The notes under the pieces: generated by a model | The model's input: only the letters and a program-made list of their open reading frames with translations | What the model was told of the DNA's origin: nothing | Databases searched by the model: none | DNA from: Pontederia crassipes | Lineage: Eukaryota; Streptophyta; Magnoliopsida; Commelinales; Pontederiaceae | Direction: 5' to 3' | Length of the DNA stretch: 64,000 nucleotides | Assembly (NCBI GenBank): GCA_030549335.1 | Contig: CM060186.1 | Span: 20,141,189 to 20,205,188, forward strand | In this document: positions 1-12,219 of the stretch, one piece after another | Numbering within the stretch: position 1 is the stretch's first letter | Layout: each line of letters begins with the position of its first letter | Program-made: the position numbers and the translations under genes

Positions 1-1436
1 TATATGAGTTGTGTGATATGCATGAGTTAGTGTGCAACGTGGACCGTCCTGCATCTTCTATGGTGGGCTGTCCATAGTCAGTATTTCGTCCATAAGAGTT
101 CCTTGAGAATGATTGCCACACTACGATGTAGGTTTTTGGATTGTGGAACGTATCATCTTTTCATAGATTGAGCTTTTGACTATGATATCGAAATAACAAA
201 AATCTCTCACAAATCTTTGACTGCGAGGTATTTCAATACTTTCTTATTTATTATTATCAATTTCTTTCATTAGTATTTGAATCGAAATAGCTTTTCACGT
301 AATTTTTTCATTGTGGAAATTTTTGCATTGCCAGTAACAGAATCATAGTCGAAGGACGAAAAAAATTATTGTCATCTTCACGTACTTTGTACACTTATTT
401 TCCCAATTTTCAAAAAAAAAAAAAAGAAGCGTGCTCCTCCATGCGCTAGGCCCGTGGTCCGCTGCACTGCACCGCACGCAAGAGCTGGTTGTGACCCGCT
501 TCATAGCACGAACGCTCACGGGCCTAAGGCCTACTTCGCATTTTTGAGCTGCACAAGTTAACCCAAATTGAACAGTTGTTTTTATGCATGTTAGTGTTAT
601 GCATATTTATTAGTATATAAAAGTGTCATTTTCTTCGTACATTATATATGATTATGAATTTGAAATAAAATTCATACATATATATTATTGCATGATATTT
701 TAAATGTAGTATGTCATATTTAAATTTAATTTTCATATGAATTAGATATTCATTCACATAATTATATTATATTTACTTAAAGTGTATTTAAGTGCGGCAC
801 TTGTGTAAATTGACATATGCACTTTATTAACGCATTATATAAAGTGGACTATATAATAATAATTTTTTTTCTTTCTGAAAGGACATGTGCGTATATGAAT
901 TTTTTTACATATTAGGCATAATATATGTTATGTGAATTTATAAGTAATTAATTCACATAGTTATGTTAAATTATGCACAAAATATTTTTATCACATTTAT
1001 TTAAATTTTCATGTAAAATATGCACACTATTTATGATAAATTAAATTTCTTTATGAAAATAAATATGTGCATATATGTTTTTGCTACACATTAAATTATT
1101 TGCATAATTTTACATGATGAAAATTTATGCAATAAATTTTAACAAGACATGCATGATATTATTAATTATTTATTCATGTACATAATAGAAAATTATGTCA
1201 TGCATGATATTATGAATCACACGGATAATCGTCTCTAACACTTATTGTATAATGAGTATAGATTAAATAATTTAGATCTAAATATATGATCTAAAATCAC
1301 CCTAATATTTATGACATGAGTTTATACTGTGTGTATCCTGATAAAATGTGAGACCTTGTGACGCCTATTTTTGGATGACTAGTGAGAGTACTCAGGACAA
1401 TCGTCACAAATAGAAATATAATTATATACATGCCTT

Positions 1437-1484
<48 letters not shown>

Positions 1485-2060
1485 GTATAAGAAATATTAG
1501 GGTGCATACACATATACATGCATAGAGATGGAAAAGTCATTAAATTAAAATAATTTTAGTTATAATGGTTGAAATTTAATCATCCGTCATTCAACAAAAA
1601 AAATTGAGGTTTGGAACTTATATTATAACGGTTCATCTGCGTGTCAGTCACCGCCGAAGAAGTCCTCCATGCAAATGATGATTTAAGTTTTGAGGTTAGT
1701 GATGAATAAATTGGAACTTTATACTATGGTGAGTATGTTGCAAGTAAACTTAATACAAAGATATCTAATTCCATAGATATGTGATCCCGTGGCTTGTGCG
1801 TAGTGGTGTAAGAGTTATAATATGTTGAAAATAATAATAAGCGTGCTCGTGGGGTGTCGGCGAGCTCGTGGTCAAGGTAGCTTCGTTGGTGGGGGGTCGC
1901 GAGCGGAGGGCTGAGCGTCGGCGAAGAGGGGATCACTATCGCCAGGTTGAGGGGGCTATTTCATCGGTGTGTGAATAGCGGAGGTCGCCGACCTGCCAGG
2001 TTGATGGCAGCGCGGCTTCACAGTGTGTAAGGGGGGTTGGGGTACTGCGTCACCCCCCAT
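1..2060. other. AT-rich intergenic DNA, no gene seen
   Basis: No reading frame with recognisable protein similarity was found on either strand. The stretch is strongly AT-rich, with scattered repeats of ATGCATGATATT-like motifs between about 600 and 1250. A short GC-rich patch lies at about 430-540. A second GC-rich patch at about 1840-2060 continues as similarly GC-rich DNA after the copia element (7203-7340), so that element probably split one GC-rich segment. The short open frame on the minus strand at 1724-1936 has no recognisable domain and I do not call it a gene. Confidence 0.6.
1441..1488. repeat. (TA)n/(TGTA)n microsatellite
   Basis: A run of alternating T and A of about 32 bases passes directly into several TGTA units. 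It is a simple compound microsatellite in intergenic DNA. Confidence 0.95.
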
Positions 2061-2293
2061 TGTTATCGTATATGTTTTTACTTGTTAATTATTTTTCATA
2101 TTGGTTTATATTCATTTTATATTGTGTAACTGTTTCGGTGGTTATCCATGTAGCAGTCTTCGGACACTATAAAAAATCATAAGAGCTGAGTTGTATTTGT
2201 GCTTTTGGATCAATAGAACCTACGGCTTTGTTCCCAAAACTTGATCTCTATAGACGATTTCTAGATCCGAGATAGCCTCTGCAATTCTCAACA
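2061..2293 (+). repeat. 5' LTR of the copia element
   Basis: Starts TGTTATCGTATATG and ends GCAATTCTCAACA. It contains a TATA-like ACTATAAAAA near 2170. It matches the 3' LTR along its whole 233-bp length without gaps. Confidence 0.95.
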
Positions 2294-2306
2294 TGACATC
2301 AGAGCC
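2294..2306 (+). other. Primer-binding site of the copia element
   Basis: TGACATCAGAGCC immediately follows the 5' LTR. It differs by one base from the common plant TGGCATCAGAGCC/TGGTATCAGAGC form that pairs with initiator methionine tRNA. Confidence 0.85.
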
Positions 2307-5300
2307 AGATCAAAGCCTTGCATTTCTTCTTCATCCTCTTCTAGTTTTCCGAGCTAAGTCGTTGTAGAGACAGTCTCTGTCTTTGATCTTTGGTTGCATG
2401 ATTATAGTTTTTTTGTTCAGATTTGCTTTTAGTTCTGAGTTGTTGTGACTTGATATTCTGATTTCTGGAGATGGTCACCTTGTTTTGAGTGATGTCTTCA
2501 TCGGTTTCTACTGGATCTAGTTCTTTCACGATTGATGTCTTGAATCCCCTTTTCTTAAGTCCATCATATACACGAGGCCTTGTAATGATTCCAATTCAGT
2601 TGTTAGGATCGGAAAATTACCAAGATTGGAGTGATGCTATGTACAATGAATTATTAGCAAAGAATAAACACATGTTTGTTGATGGATTATACACCATAGA
2701 TAAGGTAGATCCAGAGTTTCCATTTCAGTGGAAAAGATGCAATGCAATAGTAATTTTATGGATTCCACGGCCAAGAGTTTGATAAGTAGGATTTCTTATG
2801 CTCAAACTGCTCACTAAGAAGTATGGAATGAATTGAAGGAATATTTCCAACAACATAATGCAATGCAAGTATATTCTCTTGAAAATGAGTTGCGTAGTTT
2901 ACGTCAAGGGCAACTCACAATATCTGACTACTTTTCAAAATTGAAGAACTTATGGGAAGAATTGGGTCTTATGTCACTAGAATTTCCAAGTACAGATGTA
3001 AACAATACTTACAAAAGTTATCTGGAAGAAAGGAAACTGTATCATTTTTTAATGGGTGTCAATGAAGAGTTTAATCATACACATTCTCAAATTCTGTTGA
3101 TGTCTCCATTGCCATCTATAAGCCAGGCTCATTCGCTATTAGCATAGGAAGAACATCGACTAAGGAAATTAGTTCATATTAACACAGATCAAATTGCTCG
3201 AGCAGGAGGCAAAATTCAAAACAATTTTGTTAGGACAAGAAGAGATAGCAACATCATCTGCAATCACTGTAAAAAAAACTGGGCATAAGAAGTCACATTG
3301 TTTTAGAATATTTGGTTATAAATTCAAAGGTCATCCTTAGAATTCAGACAATTCAGCACAAGTTCAACAGCTTCAAGAATCAAATATTGATGTGAAAGAA
3401 GCAAGTAAAACTGAAGTTGTGGCTACTATGACTTCTGAATCCAAGTCCTCTTCTCCTTTTACAGAAGAGCAGTAGAAATTTTTGATGCAATTTCTCATCA
3501 AGAACCAAGGAAAATCCAATCAAGATCATTCAGTAAATATGGCAGGTATATTTTTACCTAATAATTGTGCTGATTGGATCATAAACTCTAGTGCATCATG
3601 TCATATGATTGCTCATTTGAACTAGCTATCTGATATAAAGACTTTACAATCCAAAAATATGATTTCTTTGATGGAAGCATCTCTACAGCTACACATTCTG
3701 GAGTTTTTAACATCAATACAAAACTTAAACTACACAATGCACTTTGTGTTCCCAATTTCAATTCAATCTTATTTTTGTGGGACCTAGATATTTGGGCATA
3801 AAAATCTATTTTACATCAAAATATATGTTTATACAGGACTCTATGAATGGAATGGAGAGCCAGATTGGTGATTTTAGAGATGGATTATACTACTTGCGGG
3901 AGAAAGGTCATGGAGCTCTTATGGCAATGGAGAAATCTGAACTAGATAGATGGCATCACAAACTTGGTCATCTTCCATTTGATAGAATAAAATTATTACC
4001 TGTAATGAAAAATTATAGTAATTTGAATTACACTCATTGTAATGTTTGTCCTATGGCTCGTGAGAGATATATTTCTTTCCATTCCTCAAAGAGGAAAGTA
4101 TATCAGTCTTTGTACTTGATTTATATTGACACTTGAGGACCATTTAAACTTTCTACATATAATGGTAGCAATTTCTTTGTCGTAATTGTTGATGATTATG
4201 CTAGACTGACATGGATTTATTTGATTTGGTATAAATCAGATTGCTATAATGTTCTTATTCATTTTTTGAACTTAGTAGAGAATCAATTTGCTACTAAAGT
4301 TAAAATTATGAGGACAAATAATGGATCAGAATATCTCAATAATAGGTGTAAAGAACTACTCAGCAAGAAAGGGATAATTCATCAAAGGACCTGTCCTTAT
4401 ACACCTCAACATAATGGTCTAGTTGAGAGGAAACACAAACACATTCTTGAAGTTGCAAGAGTTTGCATTTTCAATCTAATCTATCTTTAAAGTTTTGGGG
4501 AGATTTAGTACAAGCAGCAGTCCACATTATCAATAGACTTTCTTTAAAGGTATTTGAAAATGTTTCTCCTTTTGAATTATTTTTTTTATGAAGAACCAAA
4601 CCTGAATTAGCTCAAAGTCATAGGATGCCTCTTATGTATCTAATAAAGTTCCTTCGGATAAATTTGATAAAAAGAGCTAAATATTGTGTCTTTTTTTGTT
4701 ACTCCATGAGTCAAAAAGGTTATAAGGTTATTGATTTGGAAACTGAGAAAGTCATTGTCTCGAGAATGTGAAGTTTGTAGAAAATATTTTTCCATATCAT
4801 TCAGACATGACCGGACAACAAGCTCGTCTTAATGTCAAAACTCCTCAAATGATCAATCAAAATCTTAATAAGAATTGTAGCTATGATGATATTTAGTATA
4901 CTCGTTCTTGGGATCAGCAATCTATTCAGAATGTTTCAATTCAAACTCCCTCTCAAGATAATTTTCAGGAGTCTTCAGATCCATCTCAAAATGTACTAGA
5001 AGAAGTCAATGATCATTCAAATATTCCTATTACCTTTAATATAACTCCCACTATTGTTTTACCTGAATATGAGGGAATTCAGAGACCAAAAAGAAGTACT
5101 AAGGCACCATCTTGACTCAAGGATTATGTGGTAACATCTGCCAACATCATAAATGTAAATCATCCTTTACAGAAGGTTCTTTCATATCATGCATGTTCCT
5201 CACATCACAAGGCTTTCATTTCTACTTTATCCACAGTAGAGGAACCAAGGTCTTTTAATCAAGCATTAAGATTTAAGATGGATCAGTGCAATGAATGATG

Positions 5301-5822
5301 AACTATTGGCCTTAGAGGATAATGGAACATGGGAGCTAGTTGAACTTCCTCCTGGAAAAAACTAGTTAGACGCAAGTGGGTTTACAAAGTTAATCTCACT
5401 TCTACCGGTGAGATTGAAAGATTCAAGGCTCGATTAGTTGCAAAGGGATATAATCAAAAGGAAGGTGTGGATTTCAAAGAAATATTCTCCCCCATGGCCA
5501 AATCAGCAATAGTTAGTCTTTTTAACAATGACTGCACAACTTAATTGGGCTCTTTTTTATTAGGATGTCAATAATGCTTTCTTGAATGAAAATCTCTATG
5601 AAGAAGTGTACATGAAAATTCCTGAGGGATATAAGTATGAGGGGAGACCAAAGGAAAAGTATATAGATTATTAAAATCATTATATGGTCTTAAACAGACA
5701 TCACGACAGTGGAACATTAAACTCATAGAAATTCTTTTGAATTCTGGATTCATACAAAGCCACAATGACTATACTTTATTTACAAAATCTAAAGGAGTTG
5801 AGTTCATTGCACTTTTAATATA

Positions 5823-6007
5823 CAACAACAACAACAATAATAACAAAAGCCTTATCCCACTAGGTGGGGTCGGCTACGTGGATCATACGACGCATTCGTT
5901 GATCCATGTTCATGAGATTCGATAAGGTTTTACGCTGGCTGTCGGGGCTTAACACAACTCTCCTCCTTTATCTGGGCTTGGGACAGGCTATAAAACATAG
6001 GCGGAGT
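5823..6007 (-). mobile_element. SINE inserted in the copia RT region
   Basis: A 185-bp insertion is flanked by a perfect 20-bp target duplication (5803-5822 and 6008-6027, beginning TTCATTGCAC). Read on the minus strand it ends in a domain containing GCCGACCCCACCTAGTGGGA, then TAAGGCTT and a TTG-rich tail. This matches my memory of the conserved 3' 'Angio-domain' of plant AngioSINEs. Its 5' part (GGATAAAGGAGGAG motif) is shared with the copy at 54551-54680. Long duplications and a simple tail are hallmarks of LINE-driven retroposition. The insertion is younger than the copia element that hosts it. Confidence 0.9.
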
Positions 6008-6969
6008 TTCATTGCACTTTTAATATATGTTGATGATATTCTTGTGCCAGTAATAGCTTAAATATGATTGCCTCTACAAAGAAATGATTGCAGCTCCATT
6101 TAAAAATGAAAGACTTAGGAAAAGTGAGGTTTTTTCTTGGAATTGTGGTTCTTCGGTCTTCTTCAGGAATTCTGCTAATTCAACGAAAGTATGCCTTAAG
6201 TTTATTGTCTGATACAGGTCTTTCTGCTACAAAACCTACCAGCACACCTACGGAAAAGAACCTCAAACTTACTTCTTTCGATTATGATTTCTACTTCCCT
6301 CCCTCTGTAGCTGACAATTCACTTCATTCTCCTGAATCTTTTCAACGACTTATTGGTCGCTTAATCTACTTAACACAAACTCATCCAGATATTACTTTTG
6401 TGATTAGATATCTCAGTCAGTTTATGCATGCTCTAAAAGAATCTCATCTCAAGGCTGCTTTAAGAATTGTTTGTTATATTAAATCTGCTCCTGGTCGAGG
6501 CCTACTTTTTTCTTCTACAACTATACTTCAGTCACTGCATTTGCTGATGCGGATTGAGCATTTTGCATCCTTACTCGACGATCAGTATCTGCTTTTTGTA
6601 TCAATGTCTCTTGTTTCTTGGAAATCAAAGAAACTGTGGTTTCCCGTTTATCTACAAAATCAGAATATTGCTCTCTTGCCTTCGCTGTTGCACAATTGGT
6701 CTGACTTGACCATCCCTTTACTGAATTGCGACTGCCTTTACAACATCCTTGCTATGCAAATGGTTGATAATCCGATTTTTCATGAGCATATTAAGCATAT
6801 CGACATTGACTGCCGTTTCATTCTAGACAAAGCTTTGTTTACACCATATCTCTACCAAAAAAAAAACTTGCAGATCTTCTCACCAAAGCTTTGAGTCGTC
6901 ATCAACATGATTTCCTCCTCTCCAAGTTGGGGTTTTTCGATCTCTTTCAACCCCCAACTTGAGGAGGAG

Positions 6970-7202
6970 TGTTATCGTATATGTTTTTACTTGTTAATTA
7001 TTTTTCATATTGATTTATATTCGTTTTATATTGTGTAACGATTTCAGCGGTTATTCCTCTAGCAGTCTTCGGACACTATAAAAACTCATAAGAGCTGAGT
7101 TGTATTTGTGCTTTTGGATCAATAGAACCTGCGGCTTTGCTCCCAAAACTTGATCTCTACAGATGATTTCTAGATCTGAGATAGCCTATGCAATTCTCAA
7201 CA
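6970..7202 (+). repeat. 3' LTR of the copia element
   Basis: Same length and ends as the 5' LTR, about 93% identical by eye. It is preceded by the polypurine tract GAGGAGGAG at 6961-6969. Confidence 0.95.
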
Positions 7203-8340
7203 CCCGTGAGCTTGACGATAGCACGGCAGAACCCTTGGGGGCGCGGTGGGGCTGTTGTTACACCGGCGTGCAGCGGGGGCCTGACGTCCTCGTCCACGCG
7301 AGTGGGGGTGACTACTACGAGTGTACGGTGGTGACATTTTTTTTAGTTTTTTTAATATTTATTATTATATATTATTTTAAATTTTCAAATATTAAAAGAT
7401 ACGAGAGAAAGGCAGTTTAATCTTTTAATAAATAGAAAAAAATGAAAAACTTAACATCAACTAGATCGACGATCCTGATGTCTCCGGACGTCATTTTACC
7501 TAGAGGAAACATAGCCAACGATGACTTCCACAAAGAGATGACTGCGACTTCTAGCATCTAATGGCGAGCGGCAAATAGGAGCTCGCTAACAATCCCGCTT
7601 TGATACCATATCAAGAAACGGAGCTCCTATTCGCTGGTCAGTTGCGCGCCGGAATAGGTGAAGAAGAAGCGGAGGAATAGCATACATAGAAGAGGAAAAA
7701 GATTGCAAAGGAAGAAGACGCACTGGTGGAAGAAACGAAAGGTCTATTCAAATGAGAATGAATTACATGTAATCAGCCAGAGTTTACATCCGGCTGAACC
7801 CATTTTATACCAAAAGGCCAAACGATGCAATGTATGAAACCGATAAATCCGTGTTACACGCGACTGCTACAAAACAGAAAAGAAGAGAAATTGTTCTGCA
7901 GAGCTTTTGTTAACGACGCAGCATCACTGGTGATGAACAACGACGACACCACAACGAAGGTGAACTCCAACAGTTTTCCGACGACGAATAGTGCAAAACA
8001 CTCTAAAATGAGAGTCTAAATCCCACGACAAGAACCTAGCTCAAGCGAAGGAAGAAAGCTAACTATCGGAATCGACGCCGGAGGACGCCGGACATCAGAT
8101 CCCATGGCGGGATTCCGGCCCTATCAGTGAGGAGTCCACCTCGACCGATCCGAAGATAAACGGAAGGGGACACCGTGCCCCAACGAGCGCCCCGGCCACA
8201 GTCAGGCGAGTCCGTGGCCAAGTCGACGAAGGAGTCGGTGGATGGCAGCGAGGATGAAAAAGAAAGCAGCGACGAGCTCGGCAACTACTCTCACGACGGT
8301 GGCAGCAGCAAGGCGGCGATGGAAGAAAGCCGTCTCGAAT
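7203..8340 (-). mobile_element. Possible old LTR-element relic (minus strand)
   Basis: At 7600-7612 the minus strand reads TGGTATCAAAGCGGG, close to the TGGTATCAGAGC primer site that follows many plant LTRs. The sequence to the right (about 7612-8340) would then be LTR, and 7420-7600 internal leader. No second LTR was found and no protein domain is recognisable. Frames at 7825-8019 (+) and 8063-8284 (-) show no domain and are not called. The first 140 bases, 7203-7340, are GC-rich and look like the continuation of the DNA before the copia insertion. Confidence 0.35.
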
Positions 8341-8537
8341 TTTATATTTATTATATTAAGATATTATAAAGAGAGGATTTTGTCACGTCGGACAGCGGCA
8401 CAATAAGAAATGCGATGGATGGCGTCTGCTTAGGTCGAGTTATGGGTAAACGGATTACAAAATGAAATAAGAGTTCATAATTGGAAAAGAGAGCAACGTT
8501 GCAGAGTTGCTGTTTTATTCCCTGACGATTCACTGGC

Positions 8538-9553
8538 TCAGCTGAGCAACTTCTTATGGCATTCGGGCAGAGGCGTCCCACAGAGGCATTTGTTGTGCAG
8601 GTACGGTGCCGGCGTCCGCATTATCGTGGCCCTGCCCCCAGGAATTCTTCCGCACAGCTGGTTGTAGATGAGATCCAGGTGTTTCAGCCCGTTCATCCCT
8701 CTGAAGGACTCGGACAAGCTCCCGCGGATCTTGTTGTTGCTCAGGTCCAGCCATGTCAGGCTCTTGGGGAACACCACTCCGGTGATGTCGAAGTCGAAGT
8801 GGTTAAACGACAGGTCGAGGATGAGGGTTCCTTTGTCCGCGCCGAAGACGTAAGACGCGTCGCCGGTGAGCTTGTTGTGGGAGAAGTTGATCTGGGCGAG
8901 GTAGCTGTAGTTTCTGGGTATCTCGCCGGTGAGCTGGTTGTACGCTAAATCGATTGACTGCAGGGGCCCGTACGTCAGGCCAGGCGGTATGCCCCAGTCA
9001 ACTGGTTCTGGCGCAGGTCCACGTAATCCATATTGGGAATGGAGTTGAGCCACGCTGGGACGGCTCCGGTGAGCTTGTTGACGGAGAGATCGAGGTAGGT
9101 GAGGTTCCTCAAGGTGCTGATGAAGGAAGGGATGACACCCGAGATGGAGGCGTTGCTGATTCGGAGGAAGGTGAGTCCGGTGAGCTTGGCGAGCGAGGAG
9201 GGGATGGTGCCGTAGAGGCCCGGGACGTCGGAGATGTCGAGGATGTTGAGCTGGGGGAGGTCGCCGATGGCCAGCGGCAGTGCGGCGGAGATGATCTCGT
9301 CCTGCTGGAGGCGGAGGATCTCGACGTGGCCGTTGTCGTGGCAGTACACGTTCACCCAGCTGCAGCAGTTTGTGGCGGGAACCCACGTCGAGAGAGTGGA
9401 GGGGTTGCCCAGCGAGGACTTGATCCTAAGGAGGGTGGCCTCGTCGTGCTTGTTGCACTGCATGGAGTGGCTCGTCGGGAGGTGAGACGAGCAGCAGCAA
9501 ATGAGCAACAGGACGACGTAGAAAATGCAAAGGTTGCTCATCTTTCTCAGCAT
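8538..9553 (-). pseudogene. PGIP: PGIP-like LRR protein gene with one frameshift
   Basis: Polygalacturonase-inhibiting proteins are secreted leucine-rich-repeat proteins of the cell wall that bind fungal pectinases. The N-terminus has a signal peptide (MLRKMSNL then VVLLLICCCSS), a PGIP-type cap (CNKHDEATLLRIKSSLGNP, then NCCSW) and about ten 24-residue LRRs of the LxxLDLSxNKLTGxIP type. The C-terminal cap is HNKCLCGTPLPECHK. Total length is about 338 codons without an intron, normal for PGIPs. One base appears missing from the run of C at 8992-8995 (plus strand): frame one ends after RQNQLTGAYRLA, while the second frame resumes with GIPPGLTYGPLQSIDLAYN. All other codons remain open, so this is a very young pseudogene, a null allele or a base-calling error. 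Coding DNA is much richer in GC than its surroundings. Confidence 0.88.
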
Positions 9554-9558
9554 TGTTC

Positions 9559-9591
<33 letters not shown>

Positions 9592-9592
9592 A
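9559..9592. repeat. (CT)n(CG)n microsatellite just upstream of PGIP start
   Basis: About ten CT units run directly into about seven CG units. The tract ends only a few bases before the PGIP-like start codon (CAT at 9551-9553), so on the minus strand it would lie in the 5' untranslated leader. Confidence 0.95.
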
Positions 9593-9725
9593 TCTGCAAC
9601 TTTACAAACTAAGTTGATATATATGGTTGATAAATGTCTTTAAAACTGAAAAAAAACAATTCCAAGGTATCCTTGTGATGAATGTCTTTTTGTTTGATGA
9701 TGTACATTTTTATTTGATATGCGAC

Positions 9726-9780
<55 letters not shown>
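9726..9780. repeat. (ATA)n microsatellite
   Basis: About 18 ATA units. It lies about 170 bp upstream of the PGIP-like start. Long poly-Ile, poly-Tyr or poly-Asn frames across it are artefacts of the repeat. Confidence 0.97.
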
Positions 9781-9781
<1 letters not shown>

Positions 9782-9792
9782 TCAATACCAAT

Positions 9793-11099
9793 TCTCTCTA
9801 AAACAATAAAAAAATATATTATTTCAAATTAAAACGGTTCAACTCAAATTGAATCGTCAAGATGTTAAGAAATGAAGATATAATTTTCTCGGGTTTTACC
9901 ACATGGCTTCATAATCTTGTCATGTGATTTGGACGGCTAAAACTTAGATTTTGTCTTCACATTATTCTGCCCACATTTTTTTTATATGCAAGCACAGCTT
10001 GAGTCATAGATCACACAACTCACATTTCACTTTCTAGTCACTTATACGAACCAAGTTCCGATGCATATCTCATAATTAACGTTGGTATTTTTTGTAGCTT
10101 TGGGTACGTCTGGTGGCAATTAAGGTCATAAAATATATAACAATCTTTTTCAGTAGTGAAATAAAATTTTGAATGTTTTTGATAAGGTCCAAGGAACACG
10201 ACAACGTGCCCGTGAAACATCTCCATGCCAATCATCCGTACCAATACTACATGTGATAAAGAAGGCAAACGTGTAGCATTCTAAAGTTAAAATGAAAAAA
10301 AAAAAAAAGGGAAACCAAATGAGCCCACACGCCAAGAGCCCACCATGATATTAACCTAACTGCTCAGTACCCCCCACCTAACCACCTCATATCTCTCCCT
10401 CATTTCTTCTACCTGCCGACAACACTCCAAAAAGCTCCATTCACTCATCTCCTTCTCTCCCTCTCCTGTTCACCCACTCGGCCAGCAAGGGAAGGAAGCA
10501 TCATTAGTGGCTACAGTAAACATTTTATACTTTTTAGCACACCCTAATAACACACTCACTCTCTCACCTATATTTTCAAACGTGGACAACAATTCCAAGG
10601 AGAGAGAACAGACTGTTGGAGCTAGAAGAAAAAGATTAAGGATTTAGACTTGCTATTAAGATATGTTTGAGAGAATTTAAAATCCTAACCTCTTCCTAAT
10701 AATATTTGAATGAGTGAATTAGGACATTAAGAATAAATTATTTGTTCTTAGGTGAAGGTTTAGGGTTATGCATTGAAGATTTATGTTCATTAAATTACTA
10801 TGCTATTACCAACATCATTAGAATCCAATGTGCTTCATGTATTATTTAGATTACTGTTCTATTACTAATTATATTTAGAATTATGATGCTCATCGTTACT
10901 TGTGTTAGCTCAAAATGAAATGATTTAATGCCCATGTACATTTATGATTGTAATTAGCATGTTAATTGCCTTTATGTGAAAACCTCAAATGCTTCGTTGT
11001 AAATGTTCTAAGAATGTTGATTCATGTTCCATGTGATTGTGTAGAGTAAGATTTGTACTCAATATGTTAAAGTATGCATTATTAAAAAGAAGAGAATAT
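9793..11099. other. Intergenic DNA with a pyrimidine-rich leader-like stretch
   Basis: No coding region was recognised. Between about 10360 and 10500 the plus strand is rich in CTCTCC and CTTCTCTCCC motifs like a plant 5' leader, but no open frame follows. From about 10640 onward it becomes AT-rich and resembles the inside of long LTRs elsewhere in the window. It may be part of an old LTR that includes the repeat block at 11100-11560. Confidence 0.4.
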
Positions 11100-11560
11100 A
11101 AAAATGTAAGGTCTATCGGTCCAGAACAGGTGACCGATTCCTTTAATGGTCGACCGTTCTGGGAACGAAAGTGGTCTCAACATTGTACAACAGTCGTCTG
11201 AAACCCTTTCGGACGCCCGTCTAGAATAGTTGATGCATTATGTGATTAACGGTCGACCGATACCCCCAACGGTCGTCCGTTTTGGAAGAGTCGATGCTTC
11301 TATAATTAACGGTCGATCAAACACTCAGTTTCGGTCATTCGATAGTCATGTAACGATCGATCGATATCCCACCGGTCGTCCGATTTAGAAGAGTTATAGC
11401 CGCTATAATTAACGGACGACCAAAACACCCAGTTTCGATCGTTCGAAAGGACCATATCGGTCGATCGATAATCCGATCGGTCGTCCGATACCTAGTCCAA
11501 CAGTCGACCAAAAATAGAAATGATCGTCCATTTTGGGCAGATGAATGGTTATGATTAAAT
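11100..11560. repeat. GGTCGACC/CGGTCGTCCG imperfect tandem repeat block
   Basis: Two adjoining units of about 100 bp (roughly 11297-11392 and 11400-11495) align along their length: TATAATTAACGGTCGATCAA, then a cagtttcg(g/a)tc motif, then CGATCGATAT, then CGGTCGTCCGAT. Looser copies of the same words begin at about 11125. Many words are palindromic (GGTCGACC, CGATCGATCG). Similar GTCGACCG words occur in the LTR at 25469-27728, so this may be the variable part of a related long LTR. Confidence 0.7.
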
Positions 11561-11926
11561 GTCCACACTTAGCATGATTTGAAGTATGTATAACCTTAAA
11601 TAGGATTAAAACATGCCATATGTGATAAATGTGCCTTTGCGACGGTTTTTTGGACGGATAGTAGTTTGTTGAAAATTTTGTCGTTGGAAAGAATTATCAA
11701 CGGTCCTCAAACGTTTTCAGAAGTTTTGGCGAATATCTACGATAGATAAATGGCCTTCATAATTTTCGACGAGTAGAATCCATCACAAGTTCTGAAGGAA
11801 AGGTCGTCATTCGGAACTTCCAACGGATTTTACCGTCGGAAACTACCAATCATGTTGCCAGAATCATATGGGATGCTGCGGAATCGGATGGGGGAGTGTC
11901 GGCCCTTCGCAAGTTTCGACGTGGTT

Positions 11927-12051
11927 CGACGGGTGGCACCCATCGAAGCTTTTGACCGTCACTCTCCCGTCGAAGGCTTTGGCGAGAGCACCCGCCGAAA
12001 GCCTTCGACGAGAGAGTGATCGTCGAAAGCTTCGATGGGTGCCACCCGTCG
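11927..12051. repeat. Large hairpin: 54-bp inverted arms, 17-nt loop
   Basis: Left arm 11927-11980 starts CGACGGGTGGCACCCATCG and right arm 11998-12051 ends CGATGGGTGCCACCCGTCG. The arms pair over 54 positions with only a few mismatches by eye, around a 17-nt GC-rich loop. A second, tiny hairpin (CGACGGGCG-A-CGCCCGTCG) lies close to the right, at about 12093-12111. Such inverted GC-rich repeats are typical of CACTA subterminal regions, where transposase binds. Confidence 0.9.
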
Positions 12052-12219
12052 AAAGCAAAGCATTCGACGAGTGGCACTCGCTGAATCCTTCGACGGGCGA
12101 CGCCCGTCGCAAACATCAGCAAAGTGCGGAGAGTACATCTATCGAAAAAATTTTAGAAATATTAAAAAAATATGTCGCCAGAGCAGGCAGTCGGAATCGA
12201 AATAGAGAGGGAGGGAGAG

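Larger units (their letters stand above)
2061..7202 (+). mobile_element. Ty1/copia LTR retrotransposon, broken
   Basis: Two 233-bp LTRs (2061-2293 and 6970-7202) begin TGTTATCG and end CTCAACA. A primer site of the TGRCATCAGAGCC type (initiator Met tRNA in many plant elements) follows the 5' LTR, and a purine-rich GAGGAGGAG tract precedes the 3' LTR. Internal parts follow copia order: gag about 2490-3470, integrase about 3900-4560 (including a PYTPQHNGLVERKH motif), reverse transcriptase about 5330-6350, RNase H about 6480-6890. Integrase before RT marks Ty1/copia. The frames are interrupted many times (well over ten breaks), so it is a fossil. Flanks cccat/cccgt are a likely 5-bp target duplication with one mismatch. 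The LTRs differ at about 16 of 233 sites by eye, suggesting insertion a few million years ago. Confidence 0.95.

Noticed and set aside
8954-9643. 229-codon plus-strand frame
   Set aside because: It lies antisense to the PGIP-like gene. The minus strand has the signal peptide, cysteine caps and LRRs; the plus frame is a GC-driven shadow rich in Gly, Glu and Val.
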